A DNA stretch of 18,740 nt from an uncultured Clostridia bacterium. Lineage in GTDB: Bacteria > Bacillota > Clostridia > TANB77 > CAG-508. Within the stretch, counting starts at the first letter, position 1. Each line of letters begins with the position of its first letter. Below are positions 1-6,438 of the stretch, one piece after another. The DNA lies in assembly GCA_934140005.1 (NCBI GenBank), contig CAKPBB010000027.1:1-18740 (forward strand), in the 5' to 3' direction. Under the pieces are notes generated by a model that worked only from the letters and a program-made list of their open reading frames with translations, was not told the origin of the DNA and made no database searches. The position numbers were made by a program, and so were the translations under genes.

Positions 1-75
1 AACACAGAAGTCAAGCTCCTAAGTGCCGAAGATACTTGCGGGTTACCCTGCTGGGAAAATAGGAAGTCGCCAGAT
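1..75 (+). rRNA. rrf: 5S ribosomal RNA, 3' part (partial at left edge)
   Basis: The first 75 bases read as the 3' two thirds of a bacterial 5S rRNA: ACACAGAAGTCAAGCTCCTA near the start (helix II/III region), a GCCGAAGATACTTGCGGGTT segment (loop E region), and AGGAAGTCGCCAG closing the molecule. The 5' part lies off the window. The 3' end is placed around base 75, just before a run of T. It would be the last gene of an rRNA operon transcribed rightwards. Identification is by recognition of conserved 5S blocks; the exact end is approximate. Confidence 0.93.
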
Positions 76-121
76 TTTTTTTATTTTAAAACAAAAATAG
101 ATAGATGATATACAAAATAAA

Positions 122-171
122 AAAGTTAGAGATTAGAAATATAAAGAAAGTATTTTTAATCTCTAATTTTT
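122..171 (+). terminator. Rho-independent terminator of the rRNA operon
   Basis: A 15-bp stem (126-140 paired with 152-166, one G-T pair) with an 11-base loop is followed by ATTTTTAT. The core is TTAGAGATTA / TAATCTCTAA. It is AT-rich, but position and T-tract fit a terminator for the rRNA operon. A T-run directly after the 5S RNA (about 75-82) may act as a first site. Apart from this, a promoter and a hairpin, I see nothing in bases 76-416. Confidence 0.7.
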
Positions 172-255
172 ATATAATTGGAAGTGTAAAACATTTTCCT
201 ATTATATAAAAGCTTCGATATTGCATATTTTATTTAATTTATTATTGAATATTGA

Positions 256-284
256 TTGACAATTCTAGTATAAATAAATATAAT
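256..284 (+). promoter_or_regulatory. Consensus sigma-A promoter for the 417-1109 gene
   Basis: TTGACA (256-261), a 17-base spacer and TATAAT (279-284) match the sigma-A consensus at every position. Transcription would start near 291, leaving a leader of about 125 bases before the start codon at 417. It lies after the rRNA operon terminator, so it should drive the next gene independently. Confidence 0.75.
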
Positions 285-365
285 TTTTATATTGAAATGT
301 ATATTTTATCAATTATTTAACTACTGTAAAAAATACATATATAAATAATTTTACAAAAGATTTGT

Positions 366-403
366 ATGATATATATTCACAAAAACACTATAATATATAT
401 CAT
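366..403 (+). promoter_or_regulatory. Perfect inverted repeat just upstream of a Shine-Dalgarno site
   Basis: ATGATATATATT (366-377) and AATATATATCAT (392-403) are perfect 12-base inverted complements around a 14-base loop. The repeat ends three bases before GGGAGG (407-412), the ribosome binding site of the gene at 417. It may be an RNA hairpin affecting translation or a dimeric operator at the DNA level. Being purely A/T it could be chance in this AT-rich leader, but its length and placement are notable. Confidence 0.45.
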
Positions 404-416
404 TTTGGGAGGAACA

Positions 417-1109
417 ATGAGTTTGGATCCATATAAGTTTTTTAAGATGGATAATACTTTAAATATGAAAAGTAAACAAATAGGTACTAGAGACTACGCA
501 GATATATTAAAATATAAATTAGGACCTGTAAAACAAAGATTATTTACTCAATTAAAATATCAAGAAGTTGACAAAAATGTGGTTGTTCACAATTACTCTA
601 ATGTTAGTAATTATGATCAAACTGCGATAATTAAATATAATGAAACTGTAAAATTAATGAGTGAATTTGAAAATGCATCAAGATTTAATAATGATATTGA
701 GAATATGGTAAATGGTATACCAGTTGTTGCTAATATGCCTAAAATAATGGATATAATAATAAAGGCGCAAGTGTCTTCAATTATAGAGTTTCACCAAAAA
801 AATTCGAAATGTAAATATCAAATTATATATTCTGATCCTTTAAAAGAGGTTGAAAATCAACTTATATTAGTAGAAAATGATATAAATAATTTTTATTCAA
901 CTTTATCATTAAATAATATTACTTTTTCGGATAAAGAAGTATATTTTGATTTACTAAAAGATAAAGAATTTTTGTTACAAGTAAAAGAAGCATATAAGTT
1001 AATTGAAACACCAGAAAAAAGAGAAGTAATTGACTATGAAATGATTGAAAAAGGAATGTTTGACACAAAAATATTAAAAAATTGGAAAATATTACCATCT
1101 GCTATATAA
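417..1109 (+). CDS. Hypothetical protein of unknown function, 230 residues
   Basis: I do not recognise this protein. The start chosen is ATG 417, behind GGGAGG at 407-412; an in-frame ATG at 366 lies inside the upstream inverted repeat and has no ribosome site. The product starts MSLDPYKFF, has no signal peptide or membrane segment, and looks soluble, mixed alpha/beta, rich in Lys, Asn and Ile. A moderately hydrophobic stretch around residues 100-123 (VNGIPVVANMPKIMDIIIKA) is the only distinctive patch. It follows the rRNA operon and has its own consensus promoter, suggesting substantial expression. Codon use matches the neighbours, so nothing points to recent transfer. It is 63 bases upstream of the flavin-reductase gene with no terminator between, so they may be cotranscribed. 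Confidence 0.75.
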   Translation: MSLDPYKFFKMDNTLNMKSKQIGTRDYADILKYKLGPVKQRLFTQLKYQEVDKNVVVHNYSNVSNYDQTAIIKYNETVKLMSEFENASRFNNDIENMVNGIPVVANMPKIMDIIIKAQVSSIIEFHQKNSKCKYQIIYSDPLKEVENQLILVENDINNFYSTLSLNNITFSDKEVYFDLLKDKEFLLQVKEAYKLIETPEKREVIDYEMIEKGMFDTKILKNWKILPSAI

Positions 1110-1172
1110 AATTGATTATGTTTTTCTATTTGCATACTGGAAAGTTGTACTTAAAAATGGAAGGAATTTAAA

Positions 1173-1919
1173 ATGAAAGAAAAGAAGCCTAAACAATATG
1201 AAAAAACTATTTGGAAACCAGGAACATGTATTTATCCAATTCCAGCAGTATTGGTTAGCTGTGGAGATATGAAAAAATCTAATATTATTACTGTAGCATG
1301 GACTGGTATATTGAATACAGAACCAGCAATGGTATATATATCTGTAAGACCTAATAGATATTCATATAATATTATTAAAGAAACTAAAGAATTTGTTATT
1401 AATTTAACAACAGAAAAATTAGTTTATGCAGTAGATTGGTGTGGAGTAAAGTCTGGAAGAGATTTTGACAAATTTAAAGAAATGAATCTAACGAAACAAA
1501 AAGCTAATTTTGTTTCCTCTCCTTTAATTGCAGAATCTCCAATTTCTTTAGAGTGTAAAGTAAAAGAAATAAAAGAGTTAGGTTCACATACTATGTTTAT
1601 AGCAGAGGTTTTATGTATTAATGCATCTAATGAATATATAGATAAAAATGGCTCTTTTGATATTAATAAATGTAATCTTATAGCTTATGCTAATGGTGGA
1701 TATTATTCTTTAGAAAAAAAATTAGGAACTTTTGGATATTCAGTAGCCAAAAAGAAAAATAAAGTTGAAATAAATAGAAAATCTGATGTAAAAACAAATG
1801 AAAAGAAAAACAAAAATAAATCTACAATTAATAAAAATAAAAATGCTACTAGAGATTTAAAAAATCGAGAAAACAAAAAATCAAAATATTTCAGAAAAAA
1901 CGGAAAAAAATCATTATAA
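1173..1919 (+). CDS. Flavin reductase-like (FMN-binding split-barrel) protein with Lys/Asn-rich C-terminal tail
   Basis: Residues about 10-190 read as a flavin reductase-like domain of the DIM6/NTAB type. The opening is KPGTCIYPIPAVLVSCGD, then NIITVAWTGILNTEPAMVYISVRPNRYSYNII, the usual FMN-binding strand-loop pattern, then EFVINL and a late SLECKVKEIKELGSHTMFIAEV strand pair typical of the split barrel. Such proteins bind FMN and act as NAD(P)H:flavin oxidoreductases or related redox proteins in the cytoplasm; the substrate here is unknown. Residues about 193-248 form a strongly basic, Lys/Asn-rich low-complexity tail that the family core does not need. The ribosome site is GGAAGG upstream of ATG 1173. 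No terminator is visible before the rpmG promoter a few bases downstream. Confidence 0.85.
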   Translation: MKEKKPKQYEKTIWKPGTCIYPIPAVLVSCGDMKKSNIITVAWTGILNTEPAMVYISVRPNRYSYNIIKETKEFVINLTTEKLVYAVDWCGVKSGRDFDKFKEMNLTKQKANFVSSPLIAESPISLECKVKEIKELGSHTMFIAEVLCINASNEYIDKNGSFDINKCNLIAYANGGYYSLEKKLGTFGYSVAKKKNKVEINRKSDVKTNEKKNKNKSTINKNKNATRDLKNRENKKSKYFRKNGKKSL

Positions 1920-1922
1920 ATA

Positions 1923-1951
1923 TTGACATTTTGCAAGAAATATGGTAAATT
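1923..1951 (+). promoter_or_regulatory. Probable sigma-A promoter of the rpmG-secE-nusG-rpl operon
   Basis: TTGACA (1923-1928), a 17-base spacer and TAAATT (1946-1951, 4 of 6) lie about 100 bases before rpmG. The -35 is perfect. The leader that follows contains two small tandem hairpins (1975-1988 and 1990-2002). This is the best-looking promoter for the ribosomal block. Confidence 0.6.
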
Positions 1952-2050
1952 ATTAAAGCGTGTATACAAGATATATGTGCAATCACATCGTTATAGAATA
2001 ACAAATAAATTAAATTAAGCTTCATTAAAAGTAAACGGAGGTGTAGTAAG

Positions 2051-2215
2051 ATGGCTGCAAAAGGACCAAGAGAAAATATTACTTTAGAATGTACAGAGTG
2101 CAAAAGAAGAAACTATGTTACATCAAAAAATAAAAGAAACAATACAGAAAGACTAGAAGTAGTTAAGTATTGTAAATTCTGCAAAAAGCGTACAACACAT
2201 AAAGAAACAAAATAG
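2051..2215 (+). CDS. rpmG: 50S ribosomal protein L33 (zinc-binding form)
   Basis: The reading frame from ATG 2051 to TAG 2213-2215 encodes 54 residues, the usual L33 length: MAAKGPRENITLECTECKRR, then NYVTSKNKRN, ending CKFCKKRTTHKETK. The two pairs CTEC and CKFC are the four cysteines of the zinc-binding (C+) version. L33 is a small 50S subunit protein near the E site. The start follows CGGAGG at 2036-2041, with a spacing of about nine bases. Placement directly before secE and nusG is the standard Firmicute arrangement, though the tRNA-Trp often found between rpmG and secE is absent here. Confidence 0.96.
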   Translation: MAAKGPRENITLECTECKRRNYVTSKNKRNNTERLEVVKYCKFCKKRTTHKETK

Positions 2216-2238
2216 AATCCTTTTAAGGGGGAAATGTA

Positions 2239-2748
2239 ATGGCTAAAGAAGCAAATAAAACTAATAAAAATAATGTAAAAAAAGATGTTAGTGAACCTGT
2301 TGAAGAAACCAAAAAAGAAGTTGTAAAAGAAGAAAAGGCAACTGCTAATAAAAAAGCAACTGCAAGTAAATCTTCAAAAAAGACTTCTAAAGATAAATCT
2401 TCAAAGGATAAGAAAAGCTTTTCTAAAGATTTCAAAGCAGAATTGAAAAAAGTTACTTGGCCAACACCAAAGCAACTTGTAAATAATACAACAGCTGTTG
2501 TTGTTATTGTTCTAATTACTGCAATTATAGTTTTTGTTTTAGATGTTATATTTGAGAACTTAAACAAATATGGTGTAGAAAAATTAAAAGCTATCGTTGC
2601 TAACGAACAAGTAACTGATCAAAATACAAGTGATGATTCAAATACTACAGTTGATGAAGTAAGTGAGTCTTCTAATGAAAATGAAGATAACAATTCAACA
2701 ACTGAAGGTAGCGATACTACATCAAAAGATAACAGTACAGAACAATAA
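2239..2748 (+). CDS. secE: Protein translocase subunit SecE with long charged N- and C-terminal extensions
   Basis: SecE is the small essential membrane subunit of the SecYEG protein-export channel. The conserved core is residues about 61-119: FSKDFKAELKKVTWPTPKQL, the amphipathic helix signature with the KVTWP turn, followed by one membrane helix at about 86-106. Typical single-span Firmicute SecE is about 60-75 residues; this one is 169. Residues 1-60 are a Lys/Ala/Ser-rich extension and residues about 121-169 an acidic Asp/Ser/Thr/Asn-rich tail that would face outside. AAGGGGGAAATG gives a clear ribosome site for ATG 2239. It sits 23 bases after rpmG and before nusG, the canonical order. 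Confidence 0.94.
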   Translation: MAKEANKTNKNNVKKDVSEPVEETKKEVVKEEKATANKKATASKSSKKTSKDKSSKDKKSFSKDFKAELKKVTWPTPKQLVNNTTAVVVIVLITAIIVFVLDVIFENLNKYGVEKLKAIVANEQVTDQNTSDDSNTTVDEVSESSNENEDNNSTTEGSDTTSKDNSTEQ

Positions 2749-2813
2749 ATGAAAGCATAAGATAAGCTCTTTTAAAGAGAATAAGAAGAAGTATAGAAAA
2801 GGGAGGCTAAAAT

Positions 2814-3347
2814 ATGTCTCAAGAAGAGAATAAAATTGAGCCAAAATGGTATGTTGTACATACATACTCAGGATATGAAAACAAAGTCAAAACTGACTTG
2901 GAAAAAACTATTAAAAATAGAGAACTTGAAGATTTCTTCTTTAATATAGTGGTTCCAATGGAGGAACAAGTTGAAATAAAAGATGGTAAAAGAAAAGCTA
3001 ATCTTAAGAAAGTTTTTCCTGGATATGTTCTAATTAAAATGATAGTTACTGAGGAATCTTGGTATATTGTTAGAAATACTAGAGGTGTTACAGGTTTTGT
3101 TGGCTCTGGTACAGATCCAATACCATTAACAGATACAGAAATTAGAAACATGGGATTCGATGAAGTTCCTGTAAATGTTGATTATGAAGAAGGCGATACT
3201 GTACAAGTTGTAAACGGTCCATTAGAAGGATTTGTTGGTACAGTTCAAGAAATAAATAAAGAAAAACAAAAAGTAAAGGTTTTAGTTTCTATGTTTGGTA
3301 GGGAAACTCCAGTAGAGCTAGAATTTTCACAAGTTCAAAAAAGTTAG
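2814..3347 (+). CDS. nusG: Transcription termination/antitermination factor NusG
   Basis: NusG binds RNA polymerase, modulates pausing and termination and links it to the lead ribosome. The NGN domain covers residues about 11-108 (KWYVVHTYSGYENKVKTDLE, FPGYVLIKM, then the RNTRGVTGFVGSG strand). The C-terminal KOW domain follows (EEGDTVQVVNGPLEGFVGTV and the ending VELEFSQVQKS). Length 177 is typical. The start at ATG 2814 follows GGGAGG. The gene is 65 bases after secE and 20 bases before rplK. Confidence 0.97.
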   Translation: MSQEENKIEPKWYVVHTYSGYENKVKTDLEKTIKNRELEDFFFNIVVPMEEQVEIKDGKRKANLKKVFPGYVLIKMIVTEESWYIVRNTRGVTGFVGSGTDPIPLTDTEIRNMGFDEVPVNVDYEEGDTVQVVNGPLEGFVGTVQEINKEKQKVKVLVSMFGRETPVELEFSQVQKS

Positions 3348-3367
3348 GTTAAAGGAGGTGCTAAAAA

Positions 3368-3796
3368 ATGGCAGAGAAAGAGGTAGTAAATGTTATTAAA
3401 TTACAAATAGAGGCTGCTAAAGCAACACCAGCTCCACCAGTTGGTCCAGCTTTAGGTTCTTCAGGTGTTAACATTATGCAATTCGTAAAAGAATTTAATG
3501 ATAGAACAGCTAATCAACCAGGTATGATAATACCAGTTGTTATTACTGTATATAAAGATAAATCTTTTACATTTGTTACAAAAGTTCCACCAGTTGCAGT
3601 TCTTATCAAAAAAGCAATAAATATACAAAAAGGTTCAGGTAAACCAAACAAAGATAAAGTTGCTAAAATAACAAAAGAACAAGTAAAAGCAATTGCAGAA
3701 CAAAAAATGGAAGATTTAAATGCAGCATCAGTAGAAGCTGCAATGAGTATGGTTGCAGGTACAGCTAGATCTATGGGTGTAGTTGTAGTTGACTAA
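3368..3796 (+). CDS. rplK: 50S ribosomal protein L11
   Basis: L11 binds the GTPase-associated region of 23S rRNA together with L10-(L12) and is needed for stringent-response signalling. The sequence shows the diagnostic Pro-rich segment ATPAPPVGPALGSSGVNIM (residues about 19-37) and the C-terminal RNA-binding domain ending MVAGTARSMGVVVVD. The length of 142 is standard. AAAGGAGG precedes ATG 3368. Confidence 0.97.
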   Translation: MAEKEVVNVIKLQIEAAKATPAPPVGPALGSSGVNIMQFVKEFNDRTANQPGMIIPVVITVYKDKSFTFVTKVPPVAVLIKKAINIQKGSGKPNKDKVAKITKEQVKAIAEQKMEDLNAASVEAAMSMVAGTARSMGVVVVD

Positions 3797-3844
3797 TAAA
3801 AATTTGGGAGAAGTAAAATTCGTTATAACCAAGAGGAGGAAAAA

Positions 3845-4528
3845 ATGAAACAAGGAAAAAGATATGCAGAAGCTGCTAAATTAGTAGATAGTGCAAAACT
3901 TTATGAAGCTAAAGAAGCTTTAGAAGTTATCGAAAAGATGCCAAAAGCAAAATTTGATGAAACAGTTGAGTTACATGTTAAATTAGGTGTTGATTCAAAA
4001 CATGCTGATCAACAAGTAAGAGGAACTGTTGTATTACCAAATGGAACAGGTAAGTCTTTAAAAGTATTAGTATTTGCAAAAGGAGACAAAGCTAAAGAAG
4101 CTGAAGCTGCTGGAGCAGACTATGTTGGTGCAGAAGAATTAGTACCAAAAATTGAAAAAGAAAACTGGTTCGATTATGATGTAATCGTTGCTACACCTGA
4201 TATGATGGGTGTAATTGGTAGATTAGGTAAAGTTTTAGGACCTAAAGGTTTAATGCCTAACCCAAAATCTGGAACAGTAACTATGGATGTTACAAAAGCT
4301 GTATCAGAAATTAAATCTGGTAAAGTTGAATACAGATTAGATAAAACAAATATTATACATTTAGGAATTGGTAAAGTGTCATTTGGTACTGATAAGTTAA
4401 TTGAAAACTATCAAACAATCATTGATGCTATAATTAAAGCTAAACCAGCTGCTGCTAAAGGTCAATATATTAAGAGTGTTGCTTTAACAACAACAATGGG
4501 ACCAAGTTTATATATTAACCAAAAATAA
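3845..4528 (+). CDS. rplA: 50S ribosomal protein L1
   Basis: L1 binds 23S rRNA at the mobile L1 stalk next to the E site; in many bacteria it also represses its own rplK-rplA mRNA. Recognisable blocks are GKRYAEAAKLVD at the N-terminus, ELHVKLGVDSKHADQQVRGT, ATPDMMGVIGRLGKVLGPKG (about 119-138) followed by LMPNPKSGTVT, and GKVEYRLDKTNIIHLGIGK. At 227 residues it is about the family length. AGGAGG lies just before ATG 3845. No classic L1 target structure was identified in the 48-base rplK-rplA gap. Confidence 0.97.
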   Translation: MKQGKRYAEAAKLVDSAKLYEAKEALEVIEKMPKAKFDETVELHVKLGVDSKHADQQVRGTVVLPNGTGKSLKVLVFAKGDKAKEAEAAGADYVGAEELVPKIEKENWFDYDVIVATPDMMGVIGRLGKVLGPKGLMPNPKSGTVTMDVTKAVSEIKSGKVEYRLDKTNIIHLGIGKVSFGTDKLIENYQTIIDAIIKAKPAAAKGQYIKSVALTTTMGPSLYINQK

Positions 4529-4544
4529 TTTATAAAATAAATAT

Positions 4545-4650
4545 GCTTAACCTAAGACAGTAGGCAGTTGTAAGACCTACCGAGGTAGCTTAAAGTTCGG
4601 AGTAAACCACTTTTATGCTACTTTTAGGTGTAGTGTAGGAGTGGTTTTAT
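4545..4650 (+). promoter_or_regulatory. Ribosomal protein L10 leader (autoregulatory attenuator)
   Basis: The 197-base gap between rplA and rplJ contains CCTAAGACAGTAGGCAGTTG and further paired segments (GTAGG with CCTAC; CTACC with GGTAG), the pattern of the L10 leader RNA upstream of rplJ-rplL in Firmicutes. The segment GTAGC (about 4586-4590) can also pair with GCTAC inside the downstream hairpin, which would provide a terminator/antiterminator choice. In the known system, free L10 or L10-L12 complex binds the leader and reduces rplJL expression. Identification rests on position plus motif; exact boundaries are approximate. Confidence 0.82.
4604..4650 (+). terminator. Attenuator hairpin within the L10 leader
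   Basis: AAACCACT (4604-4611) and AGTGGTTT (4640-4647) form the outer stem and CTAC/GTAG pair inside it. The right arm runs into TTTTAT, giving an intrinsic terminator 76 bases before the rplJ start. It would terminate part of the transcripts when the L10 leader is in its bound form. Confidence 0.7.
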
Positions 4651-4725
4651 AAATATATTAATAATATAAAAATAATAGTTTTAGTAAAAATTAATTTAAT
4701 ATATATTTACGGAGGTGAAAAAAAG

Positions 4726-5226
4726 TTGGCTAGTGAAAAAATAATCAAACAAAAAGAAGAACAAGTAAAAGAATTAGCTGGAAAAATGAAAGATGCTTCA
4801 TTAGTTTTATTAACAGACTATAGAGGAATCAATGTTAGTGATGATACAGCATTAAGAAAAGCTGTAAGAAACGCAAATGGTGAATATATTGTTATCAAAA
4901 ACAATATTACAAGAAGAGCTTTAAAAGAATGTGGATATGAACTTGAAGATTCAGCTTTAGAAGGACCTACAGCAGTTATTATAGCTAAAGAAGAATACTT
5001 ACCAGTATTAAAAGCTGTATATACTTATGCTAAAGATAAGAACTTCTATGAAATCAAATCTGGTGTTTTAGAAGGAAAAGTTTCAAACAAAGAAGAATTA
5101 ACAGTTCTTGCACAACTTCCATCAAGAGAAGAACTTATTGCAAAACTTGCTGGATGCTTACTTGCAAATGTATCAAAACTTGCTGCTACACTTGATGCAG
5201 TACGTGTTAAAAAAGAAGCTGAGTAA
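4726..5226 (+). CDS. rplJ: 50S ribosomal protein L10 (TTG start)
   Basis: L10 anchors L7/L12 dimers to the ribosome to form the GTPase-recruiting stalk and represses its own mRNA through the leader. Conserved features are KEEQVKELAGKMKDASLVLL, TDYRGINV, the NGEYIVIKNNITRRAL block (about 51-66), then EGPTAVI, and the C-terminal helix that carries L12. The length of 166 is typical. The start is TTG at 4726 (protein begins MASEKI), placed eight bases after a strong GGAGGTG at 4711-4717; no in-frame ATG fits the ribosome site. The rare start codon may help set the L10:L12 ratio. Confidence 0.96.
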   Translation: MASEKIIKQKEEQVKELAGKMKDASLVLLTDYRGINVSDDTALRKAVRNANGEYIVIKNNITRRALKECGYELEDSALEGPTAVIIAKEEYLPVLKAVYTYAKDKNFYEIKSGVLEGKVSNKEELTVLAQLPSREELIAKLAGCLLANVSKLAATLDAVRVKKEAE

Positions 5227-5240
5227 TCAGTTAAGTAAAT

Positions 5241-5269
5241 TACAATTTAATATTTAAATTTAAATTGTA
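5241..5269 (+). repeat. Small inverted repeat between rplJ and rplL
   Basis: TACAATTTAA (5241-5250) and TTAAATTGTA (5260-5269) are perfect inverted complements around a nine-base loop, about 80 bases before rplL. No T-run follows, so it is not a normal terminator. It could be an RNA processing or stability hairpin separating the two cistrons, which are needed at about 1:4; this is inference. The rest of the 124-base gap is featureless A/T. Confidence 0.4.
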
Positions 5270-5350
5270 GTTCAAATTAACTAATTTATTATATAAATTA
5301 AGTTAAGTAATAAAATGAAAAAATAAAAAATTTAAATGGAGGATAATAAA

Positions 5351-5716
5351 ATGAGTGAAAAAACAGATAAAATGTTAGAAGAAATCGATAGCTTAACAGT
5401 TGTTGAATTATCAGAATTAGTAAAAGGAATTGAAGAAAAATACGGAGTAACTGCAGCAGCAGTTGCAGCACCTGCAGGAGCTGGAGCAGCAGCAGCTGAA
5501 GAAAAAACAGATTTTGATGTTGTATTAACATCAGCTGGAGCAAACAAAATCGCTGTAATCAAAGTTGTTAGAGATATTACAGGATTAGGATTAAAAGAAG
5601 CTAAAGAATTAGTTGATGGAGCTCCAAAGACAGTTAAAGAAGCAGTTGCTAAAGCAGAAGCTGAAGAAATGAAAGCTAAATTTGTTGAAGCTGGTGCTAC
5701 AGTAGAATTAAAGTAA
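5351..5716 (+). CDS. rplL: 50S ribosomal protein L7/L12
   Basis: L7/L12 is the multi-copy stalk protein that recruits elongation factors. From ATG 5351 the product is 121 residues: an N-terminal dimerisation helix (ending KGIEEKYGVTAAAVA), an Ala-rich flexible hinge, and the globular domain with GANKIAVIKVVRDITGLGLK and KEAKELVDGAPKTVKE, ending GATVELK. The start is decided by GGAGG at 5338-5342; an in-frame ATG at 5336 overlaps that site and would add five unusual residues. The gene ends this operon: a terminator follows and rpoB does not. Confidence 0.97.
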   Translation: MSEKTDKMLEEIDSLTVVELSELVKGIEEKYGVTAAAVAAPAGAGAAAAEEKTDFDVVLTSAGANKIAVIKVVRDITGLGLKEAKELVDGAPKTVKEAVAKAEAEEMKAKFVEAGATVELK

Positions 5717-5748
5717 TTTGATTTTAAAGTAGAATAATTTAATTAAAT

Positions 5749-5781
5749 AAAGCCTTGCATATTGTATATGCAAGGCTTTTA
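5749..5781 (+). terminator. Strong Rho-independent terminator after rplL
   Basis: AGCCTTGCATAT (5751-5762) and ATATGCAAGGCT (5766-5777) form a perfect 12-bp stem with a three-base loop, preceded by A's and followed by TTTT. This closes the ribosomal protein operon and separates it from the accessory cluster. Confidence 0.9.
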
Positions 5782-5906
5782 GATTGTTGACAAAGTATAT
5801 AAAAATATTTTGCTTAACAGTCTTTTTTTGGTTAGTAAATTTATTTATTAACAAAGGTAATTTAATTTTACCATTTATAAATTTTATTTGTTGCTAAAAA
5901 AAAAAC

Positions 5907-5935
5907 TTGCTAATAATTTAATTTTAGGATATAGT
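5907..5935 (+). promoter_or_regulatory. Probable sigma-A promoter for the 5953-10352 cluster
   Basis: TTGCTA (5907-5912, 4 of 6), a 17-base spacer and TATAGT (5930-5935, 5 of 6) lie just before GAGGTG and the ATG at 5953. It follows the rplL terminator and could drive the following five tightly spaced genes. The rest of 5782-5906 is A/T-rich with a small GGTAA/TTACC hairpin and no gene. Confidence 0.5.
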
Positions 5936-5952
5936 TATAAAGAGGTGAAATT

Positions 5953-6030
5953 ATGAGTATACAGATGAGGAAAAAAATAAAATCACAAAATCGGAATTAC
6001 AATGTTAAGCTTAGTTATTTATGTTGCTAG
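5953..6030 (+). pseudogene. Out-of-frame 5' end of the prepilin-like gene
   Basis: ATG 5953 has a good ribosome site (AGAGGTG, 5941-5947) and opens a 25-codon frame beginning MSIQMRKKIKSQNR, a basic leader like those of type IV prepilins, then stops at TAG 6028. The sequence expected to follow it, GITMLSLVIYVASFL, lies in the +1 frame from about 5993. Removing one A from either A4 run (5979-5982 or 5987-5990) joins the two into one prepilin. It is either a sequencing or assembly error, a real mutation, or recoding. Confidence 0.6.
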
Positions 6031-6421
6031 CTTTCTTGCTGTAACGAGTTTAGTTGGTGTTATAACTACATTTTTTTATAATAATTTAAAAGTAATAAAT
6101 ACTGATATGGGAAGTAGTGCATACTATAATAAATTAAATTTATATATGGTACATGAAACTAAAAAATCGGGAAATAGAATATATAAATATGATACAGATA
6201 ATCCTCAAAAATCAAGCTATATAACTTTTGTTGACAATACAGGTAATAAAAACACTTTTGTTAAATTAGGCAATATCATTTATTTTAATAAAATAGCATT
6301 ATGCAAAAATGTTGATGATTTTTATATAAAAATAGATAATAGTAATGTGAAAAAAACTGTAAATGTATATGTAGAAATCGATGGAACAGCTTATAGTACA
6401 AAATATGTTGTTGATGAGTAG
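6002..6421 (+). CDS. Prepilin-like (type IV pilin / pseudopilin) protein, 5' end frameshifted
   Basis: The frame from ATG 6002 encodes 139 residues starting MLSLVIYVASFLAVTSLVGV, a membrane helix, then a soluble domain ending in short strands (NIIYFNKIALCKNVDDFYIK, then KKTVNVYVEI). This resembles pseudopilins of Clostridia. Reading three codons upstream in the same frame gives G-I-T before M, so the prepilin-peptidase motif would be G|ITMLSLV, with Ser instead of the usual Glu at position +5. ATG 6002 itself has no good ribosome site; the good one belongs to ATG 5953 in another frame, and a stop at 5978-5980 closes this frame upstream. The intact gene probably started at 5953. The rest of the pilus machinery is not in the window, so function is uncertain. 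Confidence 0.65.
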   Translation: MLSLVIYVASFLAVTSLVGVITTFFYNNLKVINTDMGSSAYYNKLNLYMVHETKKSGNRIYKYDTDNPQKSSYITFVDNTGNKNTFVKLGNIIYFNKIALCKNVDDFYIKIDNSNVKKTVNVYVEIDGTAYSTKYVVDE

Positions 6422-6438
6422 AGTGAAAAAATAAATAT

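Noticed and set aside
366..416. Upstream in-frame ATG extending the first gene by 17 residues
   Set aside because: It lies in the inverted repeat, has no ribosome site, and the ATG at 417 has GGGAGG at correct spacing.
1..416. tRNA gene after the 5S rRNA
   Set aside because: No T-loop (GTTCRANNC) or cloverleaf arms are seen in the gap; the bases are simple A/T-rich leader with a terminator and promoter.
2223..2567. 114-codon minus-strand frame opposite secE
   Set aside because: It is the mirror of the Lys-rich SecE sequence, overlaps a well-identified gene and has no ribosome site or family resemblance.
5336..5350. Earlier ATG for rplL
   Set aside because: It overlaps the GGAGG that serves ATG 5351, and the added residues are not part of L7/L12.
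5787..5811. TTGACA at 5787-5792 as a promoter after the rplL terminator
   Set aside because: No -10-like hexamer at 16-18 bases; TATTTT is only 13 bases away. The 5907-5935 pair is better placed.
5971..5977. A7 run as a -1 programmed frameshift site for the prepilin-like gene
   Set aside because: The needed change is +1 (or -2), and any shift to the pilin frame before 5978 meets TAA at 5978-5980, so slippage on this run cannot produce the fusion.
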